Shown here: positions 7,868 through 17,901 of the stretch, one piece after another | Layout of the letters: every line of letters begins with the position of its first letter | Position numbering within the stretch: position 1 is the first letter of the stretch | Origin: Opitutaceae bacterium | GTDB taxonomy: Bacteria; Verrucomicrobiota; Verrucomicrobiia; Opitutales; Opitutaceae | Length of the DNA stretch: 64,000 nt | NCBI GenBank assembly: GCA_015075305.1 | Contig: JABTUS010000007.1 | Coordinates: 248,001-312,000, forward strand | Direction of reading: 5' to 3' | Made by a program: the position numbers and the translations under genes | Notes under the pieces: model-generated | Seen by the model: the letters and a program-made list of their open reading frames with translations, nothing else | Databases searched by the model: none | Told to the model about the DNA's origin: nothing

Positions 7868-9352
7868 TCAGATTTCGGCGCCGGTTCCATAGTATTGGGT
7901 GTCCTCACGATAACCGCCCTGGCCTTCGCCGATGCCGCGGTAGTCCTCGACCAGTTCGATGGACTTGAGCCACTTGATCATCTTGAAGCCGAGCTTGGTT
8001 TCCACGCGCAGCCGCAACGGTGCTCCGTGACTCATCGGGAGCGGCGCGCCATTCATCGCGTAGGCGAGGATGGTCTGGGGATAGCACGCCTCGCGAATAT
8101 CCAGCGAGCCGTAATATTCGCGGGCCTGGCCGTCCACCTGATGCGTGTGGAAGATCAGATAGCGCGCCCGGGGGAGCGGCCGGCATCGCTCCAGAATTGC
8201 GGACAGCGGCACGCCTTCCCATTCGGCAAAGGCCGACCAGCCCTGGATGCAACAATGCTGGGTGATCTGCCGCTTCCGTGGCATGGCACGCAGCTCGGGC
8301 AGCGAGAGCAGCAGCCGGTGCTCAACGAGTCCATTCACCTCCAGCCGCCAGCTTTCGAAGCCGTTGCTCGCGAGTGCCGCCCACGCGGCATTGTCCGGCG
8401 GGCGTCCGTTGACCCAGAACGCCGGGGAAATGTCGGAAGCGGCGTACTCCTCCCGGGTGGTCAGCCGGTAGAGCAGGAGGCGCATCAGCCAGTCCGTGAC
8501 CAGGCCGGACAGGTGTTGCACCGAGCGCGGGCGGCGCCGCGACCATACGGTTAGCGCCACGTGAATCGTCACGACCACCGCGATGCCGCCAAGACCCAGC
8601 ACAACCGCCAGGGTTTCGCCTCGGGGCCGCATCCCCAGGACGATCTGATTCATCTTCTGCGGAAAATTCTCGATGAGGACGAGCCCGACGTGGATCGGAA
8701 TGAAAACCAGGTAGCCGACCAGCGCCAGAAAATGAAGACTGCGTGCCTTCTGGCGGTTGCCAAAAATCCGCAGATACCACGGAAACCGCGCGGTGAACGC
8801 CGGCGACATGGCCGGACCGGTGAGCAGTGAGATGGGCGCGAGGACAAACACGACGCCGGCATACGCGAGCTGCTGGAGCGGATTGTAAGGATGCAGCGCG
8901 TCCGCAGGAGGGAAATGGAGCGAGGCGTAGGTCAGCAGCGTGTGCCAGGCCGCCGGAAAGATGCTCCACGAGGTGGGGATCAACCGGTTCCAGTTGCCGG
9001 TGAAAAAAAGCAGAAAGACATACGCGAAACCGTTGAGCACCCAAAACGCCACGCAGAAAAAATGCCAGTGGCGTCCGATGCCCAGGCTGTGGCGTCCGCC
9101 TGGCAGCGCGATCCACGGTGACACGTCCACGGCCTCGTCCATCGAGGTCCAAAGCCCGGTCTTCGGCACAACCTTCCGCGAAAACTTCAACCATTCACTG
9201 CCCGGCGTGCAGTGCTTGTTCCAATAGAGCCGCGGATGGTCGGCCAGGATTTGAATCCCGCTCCGGATCAGCAGCGTGATGAACAGGAAGTTGATGTAGT
9301 GATTGACGCGCAACCAGAGCGGAAAATCCATCGATGCGACTGCGTGAATCAT
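7868..9352 (-). CDS. Cytochrome b561-type membrane domain fused to a sulfite-oxidase-like molybdopterin oxidoreductase
   Basis: A single-polypeptide redox enzyme of about 494 residues. The N-terminal half is a multi-helix di-heme cytochrome b domain with candidate heme His in LRVNHYINFLF, IGRHWHFFCVAFW, AAWHTLL and FIPIHVGLVLIE. The C-terminal half is an oxidoreductase molybdopterin-binding domain (PF00174): LEVNGLVEHRLLLSLPELRAM, then QHCCIQGWSAFAEWEGVPL with the Mo-liganding Cys, and FHTHQVDG. In MsrPQ these two activities are separate proteins; here membrane anchor and catalytic domain are fused. ATG at 9352 is chosen because an upstream start at 9493 would overlap zwf; 9331 is also possible. 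Its substrate is unknown. It follows zwf by 88 bp, so it may share the transcript. Confidence 0.8.
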   Translation of the reverse strand: MIHAVASMDFPLWLRVNHYINFLFITLLIRSGIQILADHPRLYWNKHCTPGSEWLKFSRKVVPKTGLWTSMDEAVDVSPWIALPGGRHSLGIGRHWHFFCVAFWVLNGFAYVFLLFFTGNWNRLIPTSWSIFPAAWHTLLTYASLHFPPADALHPYNPLQQLAYAGVVFVLAPISLLTGPAMSPAFTARFPWYLRIFGNRQKARSLHFLALVGYLVFIPIHVGLVLIENFPQKMNQIVLGMRPRGETLAVVLGLGGIAVVVTIHVALTVWSRRRPRSVQHLSGLVTDWLMRLLLYRLTTREEYAASDISPAFWVNGRPPDNAAWAALASNGFESWRLEVNGLVEHRLLLSLPELRAMPRKRQITQHCCIQGWSAFAEWEGVPLSAILERCRPLPRARYLIFHTHQVDGQAREYYGSLDIREACYPQTILAYAMNGAPLPMSHGAPLRLRVETKLGFKMIKWLKSIELVEDYRGIGEGQGGYREDTQYYGTGAEI

Positions 9353-9440
9353 GTTTGTGAACGTCCGCAGCGGACACCACCGGGCGGAAATTTTTCGCGC
9401 ACCCTCCATTGCGCGCCGCCGGCATCCATGACCATGATTC

Positions 9441-10943
<1,503 letters not shown>

Positions 10944-10948
10944 GTTGC

Positions 10949-12364
10949 CTACTCCTTCTCCCACTGCGTGTGGAACGTGCCTGCGACATCCGTGCGCTCG
11001 TAGCTGTGAGCGCCGAAGTAATCGCGCTGCGCCTGGATCAGGTTGGCCGGCATCCACGCGCTGCGATAGCTGTCGAGATAGGCGAGCGACGCCATCATGG
11101 CCGGCGCCGGCACGCCGAGCTCGCTCGCGGTGCAGACAACGCGGCGTAGATTCTCCTGATTCTCCGCGATTTTTTTCGCGAGATGCGGATCGAGGAGCAG
11201 GTTCGGCAGATCGCGTCGCACGCGAAATGCCGCGCGGATGTCCTCCAGCAGCGCGGCCCGGATGATGCATCCGCCCCGCCAGATCCGCGCGACCCTCTCG
11301 AGGTCGAGTTGAAATCCGTGCTTTGCCGACGCCACCGTCAGCAAAGCCATGCCCTGCGCGTAGGCGATGATCATGCCGACATGAAGCGCGCTTCGCAGTC
11401 GGTCGATCATCTGCGGGCGGTCTCCCTTTGGGAGGGGAACGGGACGGTTGAGAATCCGGCTCGCCGCGTCGCGTTCGCTCCCGAAGACGGAGAGGTTTCG
11501 CATCGCCACAGCCATGTCTATCGTGGGCACCGGAACCTGCAGCGCCATTGCGTCCTGCGAGGTCCACGCGCCCGTGCCCTTTTGCCGGGCCTCGTCGAGA
11601 ATCACGTCTATCAGCCGCGCTCCTGTCCTCCCGTCGACCGGCTGGAAAATGGCGGCCGTGATCTCGAGGAGGTACGAGTTGAGCTCGTCGCGATTCCACC
11701 GCTCGTAAACGTCGTGCAGTTCGTCGTCGGTCAATCCGAGCCCGCGTTTCATCAGATCATAGGTGTCGGCGATCAGGCGCATCAACGCGTACTCGATGCC
11801 GTTGTGAACCATCTTGACGTAGTGGCCCGCCGCTCCCGGACCGAGCCATGCCACACACGGCTCGCCGCCCGCACGGGCGGCCACCGCCTCGAAGATCGGG
11901 CGCACCCGTTCATAGGCGTCGCGCGGACCGCCCGGCATGATGCTGGGACCGTGGCGTGCGCCGTGCTCGCCACCGGAGATGCCTACGCCGAGAAACTGGA
12001 TCCCGTGCTCCGCGAGCGTTTTTGCCCGCGATTCGAGGTCGCTGAAGTGGGAGTTGCCGCCGTCGATGATCAGGTCGCCACGTTCGAGATGCGGGAGCAG
12101 GTCGCGAATGACCGCGTCGACCGCCGGCCCGGCGGGCACGAGCATCATCACGGCGCGCGGCGTTCGGAGCAAACCGACGAATTCCTGCATGGACGCCGCG
12201 CCTTGTATGTCGCGGTTCCCCGCCTCCCTTTTCAACGCCGACACCTTGTCGGCGTCCTTGTCGAAGCCCGCGGCGGAATGGCCGTGGTCGGCCATGTTCA
12301 ACACCAGGTTGCGGCCCATCACCCCGAGGCCGACCATGCCGATTTCAACATGGGCATTTTTCAT
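10949..12364 (-). CDS. gnd: 6-phosphogluconate dehydrogenase, decarboxylating
   Basis: Converts 6-phosphogluconate to ribulose 5-phosphate, CO2 and NADPH. At 471 residues it is full length for the family. It starts with the Rossmann motif IGMVGLGVMGRNLVLNMADHG and has the signature IIDGGNSHFSDLESRAK, the substrate segment GVGISGGEHGARHGPSIMPGG, the catalytic Lys in VKMVHNGIEYALMRLIADTY, and a C-terminal GAHSYERTD. It sits between folE (17 bp upstream) and zwf (5 bp downstream), so both NADPH-forming steps are made together. Confidence 0.96.
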   Translation of the reverse strand: MKNAHVEIGMVGLGVMGRNLVLNMADHGHSAAGFDKDADKVSALKREAGNRDIQGAASMQEFVGLLRTPRAVMMLVPAGPAVDAVIRDLLPHLERGDLIIDGGNSHFSDLESRAKTLAEHGIQFLGVGISGGEHGARHGPSIMPGGPRDAYERVRPIFEAVAARAGGEPCVAWLGPGAAGHYVKMVHNGIEYALMRLIADTYDLMKRGLGLTDDELHDVYERWNRDELNSYLLEITAAIFQPVDGRTGARLIDVILDEARQKGTGAWTSQDAMALQVPVPTIDMAVAMRNLSVFGSERDAASRILNRPVPLPKGDRPQMIDRLRSALHVGMIIAYAQGMALLTVASAKHGFQLDLERVARIWRGGCIIRAALLEDIRAAFRVRRDLPNLLLDPHLAKKIAENQENLRRVVCTASELGVPAPAMMASLAYLDSYRSAWMPANLIQAQRDYFGAHSYERTDVAGTFHTQWEKE

Positions 12365-12381
12365 TGGTCACTCCCCGCCGG

Positions 12382-12975
12382 TCACGCGCCGGTGCCGGCG
12401 TTCAAGCGCAGCCTCGCCAGGAGCTCGTTGCGCAAATTTGGATCCTTCTGGAATGCTCCGTGCATCTCGCTCATCTTCATGGCGGAATGCGTGTCGTGGA
12501 CGCCGCGCGCCATGGCGCACATGTGTTTGCCGTCGATCAGCACAGCGACCCCCAGTGGCTCGACAATCTGTTCGACAAACACGGCGATCAGATGGGCGGT
12601 CCGCTCCTGGTTCTGCAGCCTTCGGGCGAAATAGCCGGCGATGCGGGCTAGCTTGGAAAGCCCCAGGATCTGTTTGTCCGGGATATAGGCGATGGTGATG
12701 CTCATGAGAATCGGCAGCAAGTGGTGCTCGCACAATCCGACCTCCCTGATGCCGTCCACGACCACCATGTCGTGGCAGATGGCCGTCCGACACTCCGCCT
12801 TGAACATCTTTGTGAGGTCGGCGGTATCCAACCGCGAGCCTTCCGTCATCTCCACGAGGGCCTTGGCGGCTCGCAGCGGCGTCTCCCCCATGCCCTCGGA
12901 GTTGAGGTCGGCACCGAGTTCCCGCAGGATGCCCGAATAGTGTTCCGCGATTTTGGTGAGATCAGGTGGTGTCAT
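12382..12975 (-). CDS. folE: GTP cyclohydrolase I
   Basis: Catalyses GTP to 7,8-dihydroneopterin triphosphate, entry to folate and other pterins. The 197 residues include GMGETPLRAAKAL, the zinc ligands Cys82 and His85 in GLCEHHLLP and Cys153 in HMCAMARGV, and the signature LGLSKLARIAGYFARRLQNQERT. It is the first gene of the apparent folE-gnd-zwf run, with nothing transcribed toward it from upstream. Linking it to NADPH-generating genes is sensible, since pterin reduction consumes NADPH; molybdopterin also starts from GTP but uses a different enzyme (MoaA). Confidence 0.95.
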   Translation of the reverse strand: MTPPDLTKIAEHYSGILRELGADLNSEGMGETPLRAAKALVEMTEGSRLDTADLTKMFKAECRTAICHDMVVVDGIREVGLCEHHLLPILMSITIAYIPDKQILGLSKLARIAGYFARRLQNQERTAHLIAVFVEQIVEPLGVAVLIDGKHMCAMARGVHDTHSAMKMSEMHGAFQKDPNLRNELLARLRLNAGTGA

Positions 12976-13153
12976 GTGCGGTGAAACTAGCGGAGGATTG
13001 CCGTGTGGTCCGTGCGAACATCGCAGTTGCCGCCTTTGCCGGGGCCATCAGGGCCGCGACGACGGATTGCAGGCTGGGTGCGTTCACAAGGCCCCCTTCG
13101 ATGATGCGCCCCGCGGCGTCCCGTCGGATGGAATTGAATGTGTTTTCATAAAA

Positions 13154-13354
13154 TCAAACTTGATGGTTTTGCGCCGCGGCGGTTCTGGAATCGCTTTCAG
13201 TGTGGGACGTGTCGAGTTGCATGGATCCTGGCTTCCCGGCGTTCACGATCTTCAAGACGCGCTTCTTCAGGAGCGAACCGGCCAGCATCTTCTTCAGTTC
13301 GCTGTTTCTCTTCTTGAGCCCTTTCGGTCGCCGGGCAGTCGGCTTGTTCATCAT
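13154..13354 (-). CDS. Small basic protein of unknown function
   Basis: A 66-residue ORF starting MMNKPTARRPKGLKKRN, with 15 Lys/Arg residues in its first 41 positions and a short amphipathic helix ELKKMLAGSLLKKRVLKI. ATG at 13354 has a good ribosome-binding site (AGGA, 7 nt upstream), which argues for translation. The helix faintly resembles the end of IS3-type OrfA (..KRLKELE.EN.RLKKMLAE..L...), so a decayed transposase fragment is the alternative. It lies 299 bp downstream of the response-regulator stop, same strand, behind a perfect palindrome at 13570-13584. No function is assigned. Confidence 0.4.
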   Translation of the reverse strand: MMNKPTARRPKGLKKRNSELKKMLAGSLLKKRVLKIVNAGKPGSMQLDTSHTESDSRTAAAQNHQV

Positions 13355-13569
13355 TTCACGTTTCCTTTCAAATGAAGACTTGAACGACCGCCGGCGCGGC
13401 GATTGTGCCGCGCGGCGCTTGCGGCTCCCTTGTCCTGCGCCTTCGCGATGCAACCAAGGCGATTGTCCGGGTTCCACTGCGTTGGTTGCATGCGGACACC
13501 GTACTCCATCCGCGCGGAGCAGTCATTGGGCGCGGTGCCGATTCCTTCTGGGTGCCATGACTAGGCCCG

Positions 13570-13584
13570 TAGGCAAATTGCCTA
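13570..13584. promoter_or_regulatory. Perfect 15-bp palindrome, candidate response-regulator operator
   Basis: TAGGCAA-A-TTGCCTA is a perfect inverted repeat with a single central base. A further CTAGGC at 13561-13566 and GCCTAG at 13580-13585 overlap it. It lies after the response-regulator gene (stop at 13654) and about 215 bp before the small basic ORF. LuxR/NarL-type regulators bind palindromes of this size, so regulation by the adjacent system is plausible but unproven. No T-run follows, so it is not an ordinary terminator. Confidence 0.45.
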
Positions 13585-13653
13585 GCGCGGATCGCTCCGT
13601 CAGGGCGAAGCGGACGCGAGGGTGGGAGTGGAGCGGGCCGCTCCGCCGCGGGA

Positions 13654-14364
13654 TCAGCCCTGGGATTCCACCCAGCGGGTGGCCAGCCGCGTCAGGCCGC
13701 GTCCATCCGGCAAATCCAGCTTTCGCCGGATGTTGTCGCGATGCGCCTGCACGGTTTTTTCGCTCAAATGGAGCGCGCCCGCGATTTCCTTGGTGCCCAG
13801 CCCCCGGCCGGTCAGCTCGAACACCTCGAATTCGCGGTCGCTCAAATCCCGGAACGAAAGGGACTCCTCGTCCGTCCGTTTCGCCCCGAACGATTGGAGG
13901 ATCTGCCGGGTCATCGCATCGCTCAGCGAGATTTCCCCCCGCCTGACGTCGCGAATGGCCTGGAGCAGTTTCTGCGGCGGTTCCTTCTTGCTGATGTAGC
14001 CTTGGGCTCCGGCACGGAGCGAGCGTTCAGCATACACGGACTCGTCGTGCATGGAATGCACCAGGACCGGCAGCCGCGGAGACCGGACCTTGATGTCCTT
14101 GATGAGATCGATGCCGCTCCTGTCGCCCAGTGAAATGTCAACGACGACAACGTCCGGACTGGAGGCCGCGATCTGCTCCAGTGCCTGTTGAAAAGTCTCC
14201 GCCTCACCGCACACGGTCAGGTCTGCCTCGCGTTCGATCACCCGGATGAGCCCTTCCCTCATGGTCGGATGATCCTCCACCAGCAGAATCCTGACTTTCT
14301 TTCGCTCCGCCGCCTGCGAGGGTTTCGGCATGGGAACAGTTGCGCGTGTTTTCTTTGTGCTCAT
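13654..14364 (-). CDS. NarL/FixJ-type response regulator coupled to the adjacent histidine kinase
   Basis: DNA-binding response regulator of 236 residues. A charged N-terminal stretch is followed by a receiver domain starting VRILLVEDHPTMREG, with phospho-acceptor Asp76 in VVVVDISLGDRSG, the Ser in VHSMHDES and Lys in GYISKKEPP. The LuxR HTH begins LSDREFEVFELTGRGL and continues TKEIAGALHLSEKTVQAHR. ATG at 14364 overlaps the kinase stop as ATGA, so the pair is translationally coupled and is a cognate two-component system. The target is unknown; the palindrome at 13570-13584 is a candidate site. Confidence 0.94.
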   Translation of the reverse strand: MSTKKTRATVPMPKPSQAAERKKVRILLVEDHPTMREGLIRVIEREADLTVCGEAETFQQALEQIAASSPDVVVVDISLGDRSGIDLIKDIKVRSPRLPVLVHSMHDESVYAERSLRAGAQGYISKKEPPQKLLQAIRDVRRGEISLSDAMTRQILQSFGAKRTDEESLSFRDLSDREFEVFELTGRGLGTKEIAGALHLSEKTVQAHRDNIRRKLDLPDGRGLTRLATRWVESQG

Positions 14365-15932
14365 GGCCTCGATTTTTCGGGTTTGACGCCGACACCCCGC
14401 AGCAGACAGGTCAGCAGCGTGCCGCCACCCGGCGCCCGTTGCAAGGTGAGCTCGGCCCCGATCATGCTCGACCGGTGCTCCATGATTTTCAGCCCCATTC
14501 CCCGCTGCCGAGAAAGATCCCCGGGAAGTCCGCAGCCGTTGTCGGCGACCGCGAGTTTCACGGTGCCGTCCTTCTCGGTCAGCCGGATGGCAATGCGTTT
14601 CGCCCGGCCGTGCTTGATGGCGTTCTGGACGCCCTCCTGCGCGATGCGAAACAGGTTCATCGCGGTGGATTTGTCGTGCACCAGCACGGAATTTGGACAA
14701 GCGAAACTGCACGAGATCCCGTAGATGCCCTTGATTGAGGAGGCCAGTTCCTTCAGGGCGAACATCAGGCCCTCGGCTTCCAGACTTATTGGAGAAAGCC
14801 CCTGCGCCAGCGAGTGGGCCTCCTTGATCGCCTCATCGAGGAGCTGGGTGATTCGATGCGCGTCCACGGCGCCCGGCAGGGATTTCTGCGCCAGATCCTC
14901 CGCGAGCACGTGGCTGAGATAGGCGATGCCCCGCAGGCGCTGGCTCAAACCGTCGTGCAGATCCTGCCCGATGCGGCGCTGGACGCGCTCGCTGATTTCC
15001 AGGATTTCCGATTCCAGGTCTTTGCGGTCCGAATACGCCTTTAGATTGACGGCAACGGCATCGATCAGCCGTCGCTCGTCCGCCGAGAAGGGACCCTCCG
15101 CGTTCGGCGGACATTCCGCCAAGTAGACCACCTCGACCATGCCGCCGCGTCCGTCGGCCGTTGTGAACTCCGCCCGCTGGCTCCATCGCGATGGGCGGAA
15201 GTTCGAGGTCTTGTACTCCATGCATCCCAGTTTGATTCGTGCGGCGGCGACCTCGTGATGCCTCCAGGCCGGCGGCAGCAGAGCGGCGATTTCCTCAAGC
15301 ATCGCGATGGCCGGCTTTCCTTCCAACTGGAGCACGTGGGCCATCCGATACATGACCGTGAGTTCCTTGACCCGTTCACCCAGCAGAAGCACCAGGCGGC
15401 TCCGTTCGGCGTCATTTTTTTTCCGGGCCGTGATGTCCCGCCCGACCACCGACATTCCAACGAGGACGTCGCGCGCATCCTTGATGGGCGAAACCGTGAG
15501 CGACAGGTCAACGAGGCTGCCGTTCTTGGCGAGGCGCACCGATTCATAATGCTCAATCCGCTCTCCCTGCTCGATCTTCCTGCGAATTTCCTCCAGTTCG
15601 TCCCGCAGATCCGGCGGCACGAGGAATGAATAGTGGCGTCCGATGGCCTCTTCGGCCCTGTAGCCGAAAATCCGCTCCGCTCCTGAGTTCCAGCTCATGA
15701 TGGCGCCATCCAGCTTTCTTCCGATGATCGCGTCATCCGAAGCTTCGACGATGGCGGCGAGCAACCCCCGCTCGCGCCAGCTTTCGCGGAGCAGGTCCTC
15801 GGTGGTCTGATAGAGTCGGATTGTAAGCTTCGGGTCGTGCCGCCTGAGCACGGCCTCGAAATCAACCGAAGCCGCGCTGCGGCCGATGAGGACAAGATCG
15901 GGAGATTTGGTGAACTCAGGCACGGCGTTCAC
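14361..15932 (-). CDS. PAS-domain sensor histidine kinase (HisKA_3 type)
   Basis: Soluble sensor kinase of 523 residues with no transmembrane segment, so it reads a cytoplasmic signal. A short N-terminal part is followed by a PAS/PAC domain (about 55-185: IVEASDDAIIGRKLDG, WNSGAERIFGYRAEEAIG, VVGRDITARKK), a GAF-like middle part, then the HisKA_3 dimerisation motif with phospho-acceptor His326 in RRIGQDLHDGLSQRLRG. The ATPase domain has the N-box QEGVQNAIKHGRA and G-box VADNGCGLPG and MGLKIMEHR. Its stop overlaps the regulator start. The signal is unknown; no heme-binding signature is evident in the PAS domain by eye. Confidence 0.93.
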   Translation of the reverse strand: MNAVPEFTKSPDLVLIGRSAASVDFEAVLRRHDPKLTIRLYQTTEDLLRESWRERGLLAAIVEASDDAIIGRKLDGAIMSWNSGAERIFGYRAEEAIGRHYSFLVPPDLRDELEEIRRKIEQGERIEHYESVRLAKNGSLVDLSLTVSPIKDARDVLVGMSVVGRDITARKKNDAERSRLVLLLGERVKELTVMYRMAHVLQLEGKPAIAMLEEIAALLPPAWRHHEVAAARIKLGCMEYKTSNFRPSRWSQRAEFTTADGRGGMVEVVYLAECPPNAEGPFSADERRLIDAVAVNLKAYSDRKDLESEILEISERVQRRIGQDLHDGLSQRLRGIAYLSHVLAEDLAQKSLPGAVDAHRITQLLDEAIKEAHSLAQGLSPISLEAEGLMFALKELASSIKGIYGISCSFACPNSVLVHDKSTAMNLFRIAQEGVQNAIKHGRAKRIAIRLTEKDGTVKLAVADNGCGLPGDLSRQRGMGLKIMEHRSSMIGAELTLQRAPGGGTLLTCLLRGVGVKPEKSRP

Positions 15933-16044
15933 TCCTTTGCCGCCAGTTGCCGTTCACGTCAACCTGCACCGCCCGATCCGCCGGCAAATCCTGCGGCCCG
16001 CGAGGTGCGATGAGCCTCTGGACTTCGAAGATGTCGGAGAACCG

Positions 16045-16240
16045 AATGGATTCACGCGGAGAAGAGGGAGTCGAAGCGTTGATGAGCATATGCACCGGCG
16101 TCTTTGCGCCACGCGCGAACCCTGGGCATGACAAAGCATGCCCCTCCAACGGATGGGCTTCTCTGATTTGGAGGGGCACGCTCCGTCGTGACCTGGGGAC
16201 GCGCGTGGAATAACAGCGCGGGAGGAAATTCACGGGGAGC
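16045..16240. repeat. Dispersed hairpin repeat, full copy A
   Basis: About 196 bp of repeat that fills most of the 320-bp gap between the kinase start and the isomerase stop. The core is an imperfect inverted repeat: left arm 16120-16149 (CCCTGGGCATGACAAAG then CATGCCCCTCCAA), loop of 18 nt, right arm 16168-16198 (TTGGAGGGGCACGCTCC then GTCGTGACCTGGGG). Flanks shared with the copies near 21 and 33 kb include GCGCGAAC before the left arm and GACGCGCGTGG after the right arm. No gene is supported here. Confidence 0.85.
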
Positions 16241-16252
16241 GGAGGACGGCAT

Positions 16253-17683
16253 TCAGCAGACGCGATGCACCTCCAGGCCGAGCAGCGCGCCGAGTTTGGA
16301 GATGCGGTCGGCGAGGGCGCCGACACCGACCGCGCAGTGGTGCGCCGGGCCGTGGGCGTTCCAGCGATTGACAAATTCGCGAGCACCGCAGGCGAAACGA
16401 TACCGGCTGTTGGTGTTGCCGATCTCGAGGATCGGTCCGGGCACGGACTCCGCCTCGGCGCAGAGCAGCTCGAGCCTGCCGTTGGCCGATTCGATCACGG
16501 ACAACAGCGTCACGGGCCCATGCCGGACAGCCATCTCCACCGACACGCCGCGACCAACCTTGCCATGAAAGACATCCAGTGGGCGGACCTTTGTTCTGCC
16601 CTGTGCAATCGCGATGTGTCCCGGGCCGTCGTGTCCCATCAGCACGACATCGTCGTTGAAATCCATGGCGTAGTACTCGGTGAAGGATCCGCCCGCGCCG
16701 AAAAGATCCATGATCTTCATCGCCTGGACATTCTTGATCTCGTACTCGCCGGCCACGGGGATGCCGCGGCTCGTCAGCATTGACGTGCCCAGGATGATCG
16801 AGGCCAGTGTCGCCTCGTTTTCAGCGACTCCGGTGCCCTTGTAATAGTAGGCCAGGGATCCGAGACGGTGCTGGGCGACCATCTGGTCCAGTGCGAGGGA
16901 GGTCCGTGCCGCGTCGGCGAGATCCGACTCGGCGCAGTCCGGCTGGACGTCAAACACATCGTGGAATTCAGCGGTGCGCCGGGCGACCGCGTCGCCGGAG
17001 ATTTCCCGGCGAATGGCGGAAAGCTCGTCAACCTCGAGCATCACGATCTGGGTTCCAAACGTCGCGGACTGCAGGGTCATGTCGCTGTAGATGTCGAGCA
17101 TGCCTCCATAGTAGTGGCCCATGACGCCGAGGCGGTTATCGGCCATGGCCGAGGCAACACCCGCGGCCTCGATCCAGGCATCGACTTCGTTCCAGCAGGC
17201 GGAGTCATTTTCAAGGCATCCGGTGATCTGGTGAAAACGAATGCCGGCGCGCTTGAAGACATTCGCCAGCTCCGGCACCGAACAGATGGCGCAATGGGCG
17301 AGCCACTCCCCCGTCATTTTTGTCCGGTCGCGCAGCGCGTTGAAGGATGCGTAGTCGATCGCCGCTGACGGCTGAAGTCCGAGAATGATGACGGGAACCT
17401 TCGCGCGCTGCACGACCGGCAGCACGGTGGCGGACAATGCGTAGGTTGTCACATGCAGGAAAATGAGGTCGACCTCGCGCTGACGAAAGGTGCGGCCGGC
17501 CGCAACTGCGCGATCAAGCGTGTCGATGAGCCCAAGATTCACGACTTCAACACCCGGGCGCGAGAGTCTGCCCGCCACCTTGCCGACGTAATGCTCAAGC
17601 CGATCGCGAAGTCCTGCAAACTGGGGCCAGTATTCATCAAGGCCGATGCCGAACAATCCGACGCGGAGGGGAGTGGACTTCAT
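16253..17683 (-). CDS. L-arabinose/L-fucose isomerase superfamily protein
   Basis: Sugar isomerase family protein of 476 residues, expected to interconvert an aldose and ketose in the cytoplasm using a divalent metal. It begins LRVGLFGIGLDEYWPQFAGL and has FLHVTTYALSATVLPVVQRA, then GLQPSAAIDY, the metal-site region with Glu in VAENEATLASIILG and EYYAMDFNDDVVLMGHDGPGH, and a C-terminal GPAHHCAVGVG with the conserved His. ATG at 17683 is chosen because the domain starts there; an open frame to 17959 adds unrelated sequence and would invade the shared promoter. It diverges from the GH106 rhamnosidase, suggesting that it processes the released sugar, though true rhamnose isomerases are another family. 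Confidence 0.8.
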   Translation of the reverse strand: MKSTPLRVGLFGIGLDEYWPQFAGLRDRLEHYVGKVAGRLSRPGVEVVNLGLIDTLDRAVAAGRTFRQREVDLIFLHVTTYALSATVLPVVQRAKVPVIILGLQPSAAIDYASFNALRDRTKMTGEWLAHCAICSVPELANVFKRAGIRFHQITGCLENDSACWNEVDAWIEAAGVASAMADNRLGVMGHYYGGMLDIYSDMTLQSATFGTQIVMLEVDELSAIRREISGDAVARRTAEFHDVFDVQPDCAESDLADAARTSLALDQMVAQHRLGSLAYYYKGTGVAENEATLASIILGTSMLTSRGIPVAGEYEIKNVQAMKIMDLFGAGGSFTEYYAMDFNDDVVLMGHDGPGHIAIAQGRTKVRPLDVFHGKVGRGVSVEMAVRHGPVTLLSVIESANGRLELLCAEAESVPGPILEIGNTNSRYRFACGAREFVNRWNAHGPAHHCAVGVGALADRISKLGALLGLEVHRVC

Positions 17684-17901
17684 GGAAAGAATTCCGGATT
17701 CCTCTGGAGAGGAAAGCCAATGCAAATAGCGCGGTTCGGGACAAAGGAAAGACCGCTGACGAGTTTTGAGCGAAATTCGATAATTTTGTCCAATTTGATT
17801 CAGGCTCCAAAAGTGTCTGCCCTGCCAATGCAGCGCGAATTCAATGAACGGGATTGCCGCCGCATCCAGTCGCCAATATTCATCAGGCGAACCATTCAAG
17901 C

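Noticed and set aside
13154-13477. IS3 OrfA transposase fragment
   Set aside because: The resemblance is one amphipathic Lys/Leu helix; no HTH, OrfB frame, terminal inverted repeats or target duplication is visible, so a small ORF of unknown function is reported.
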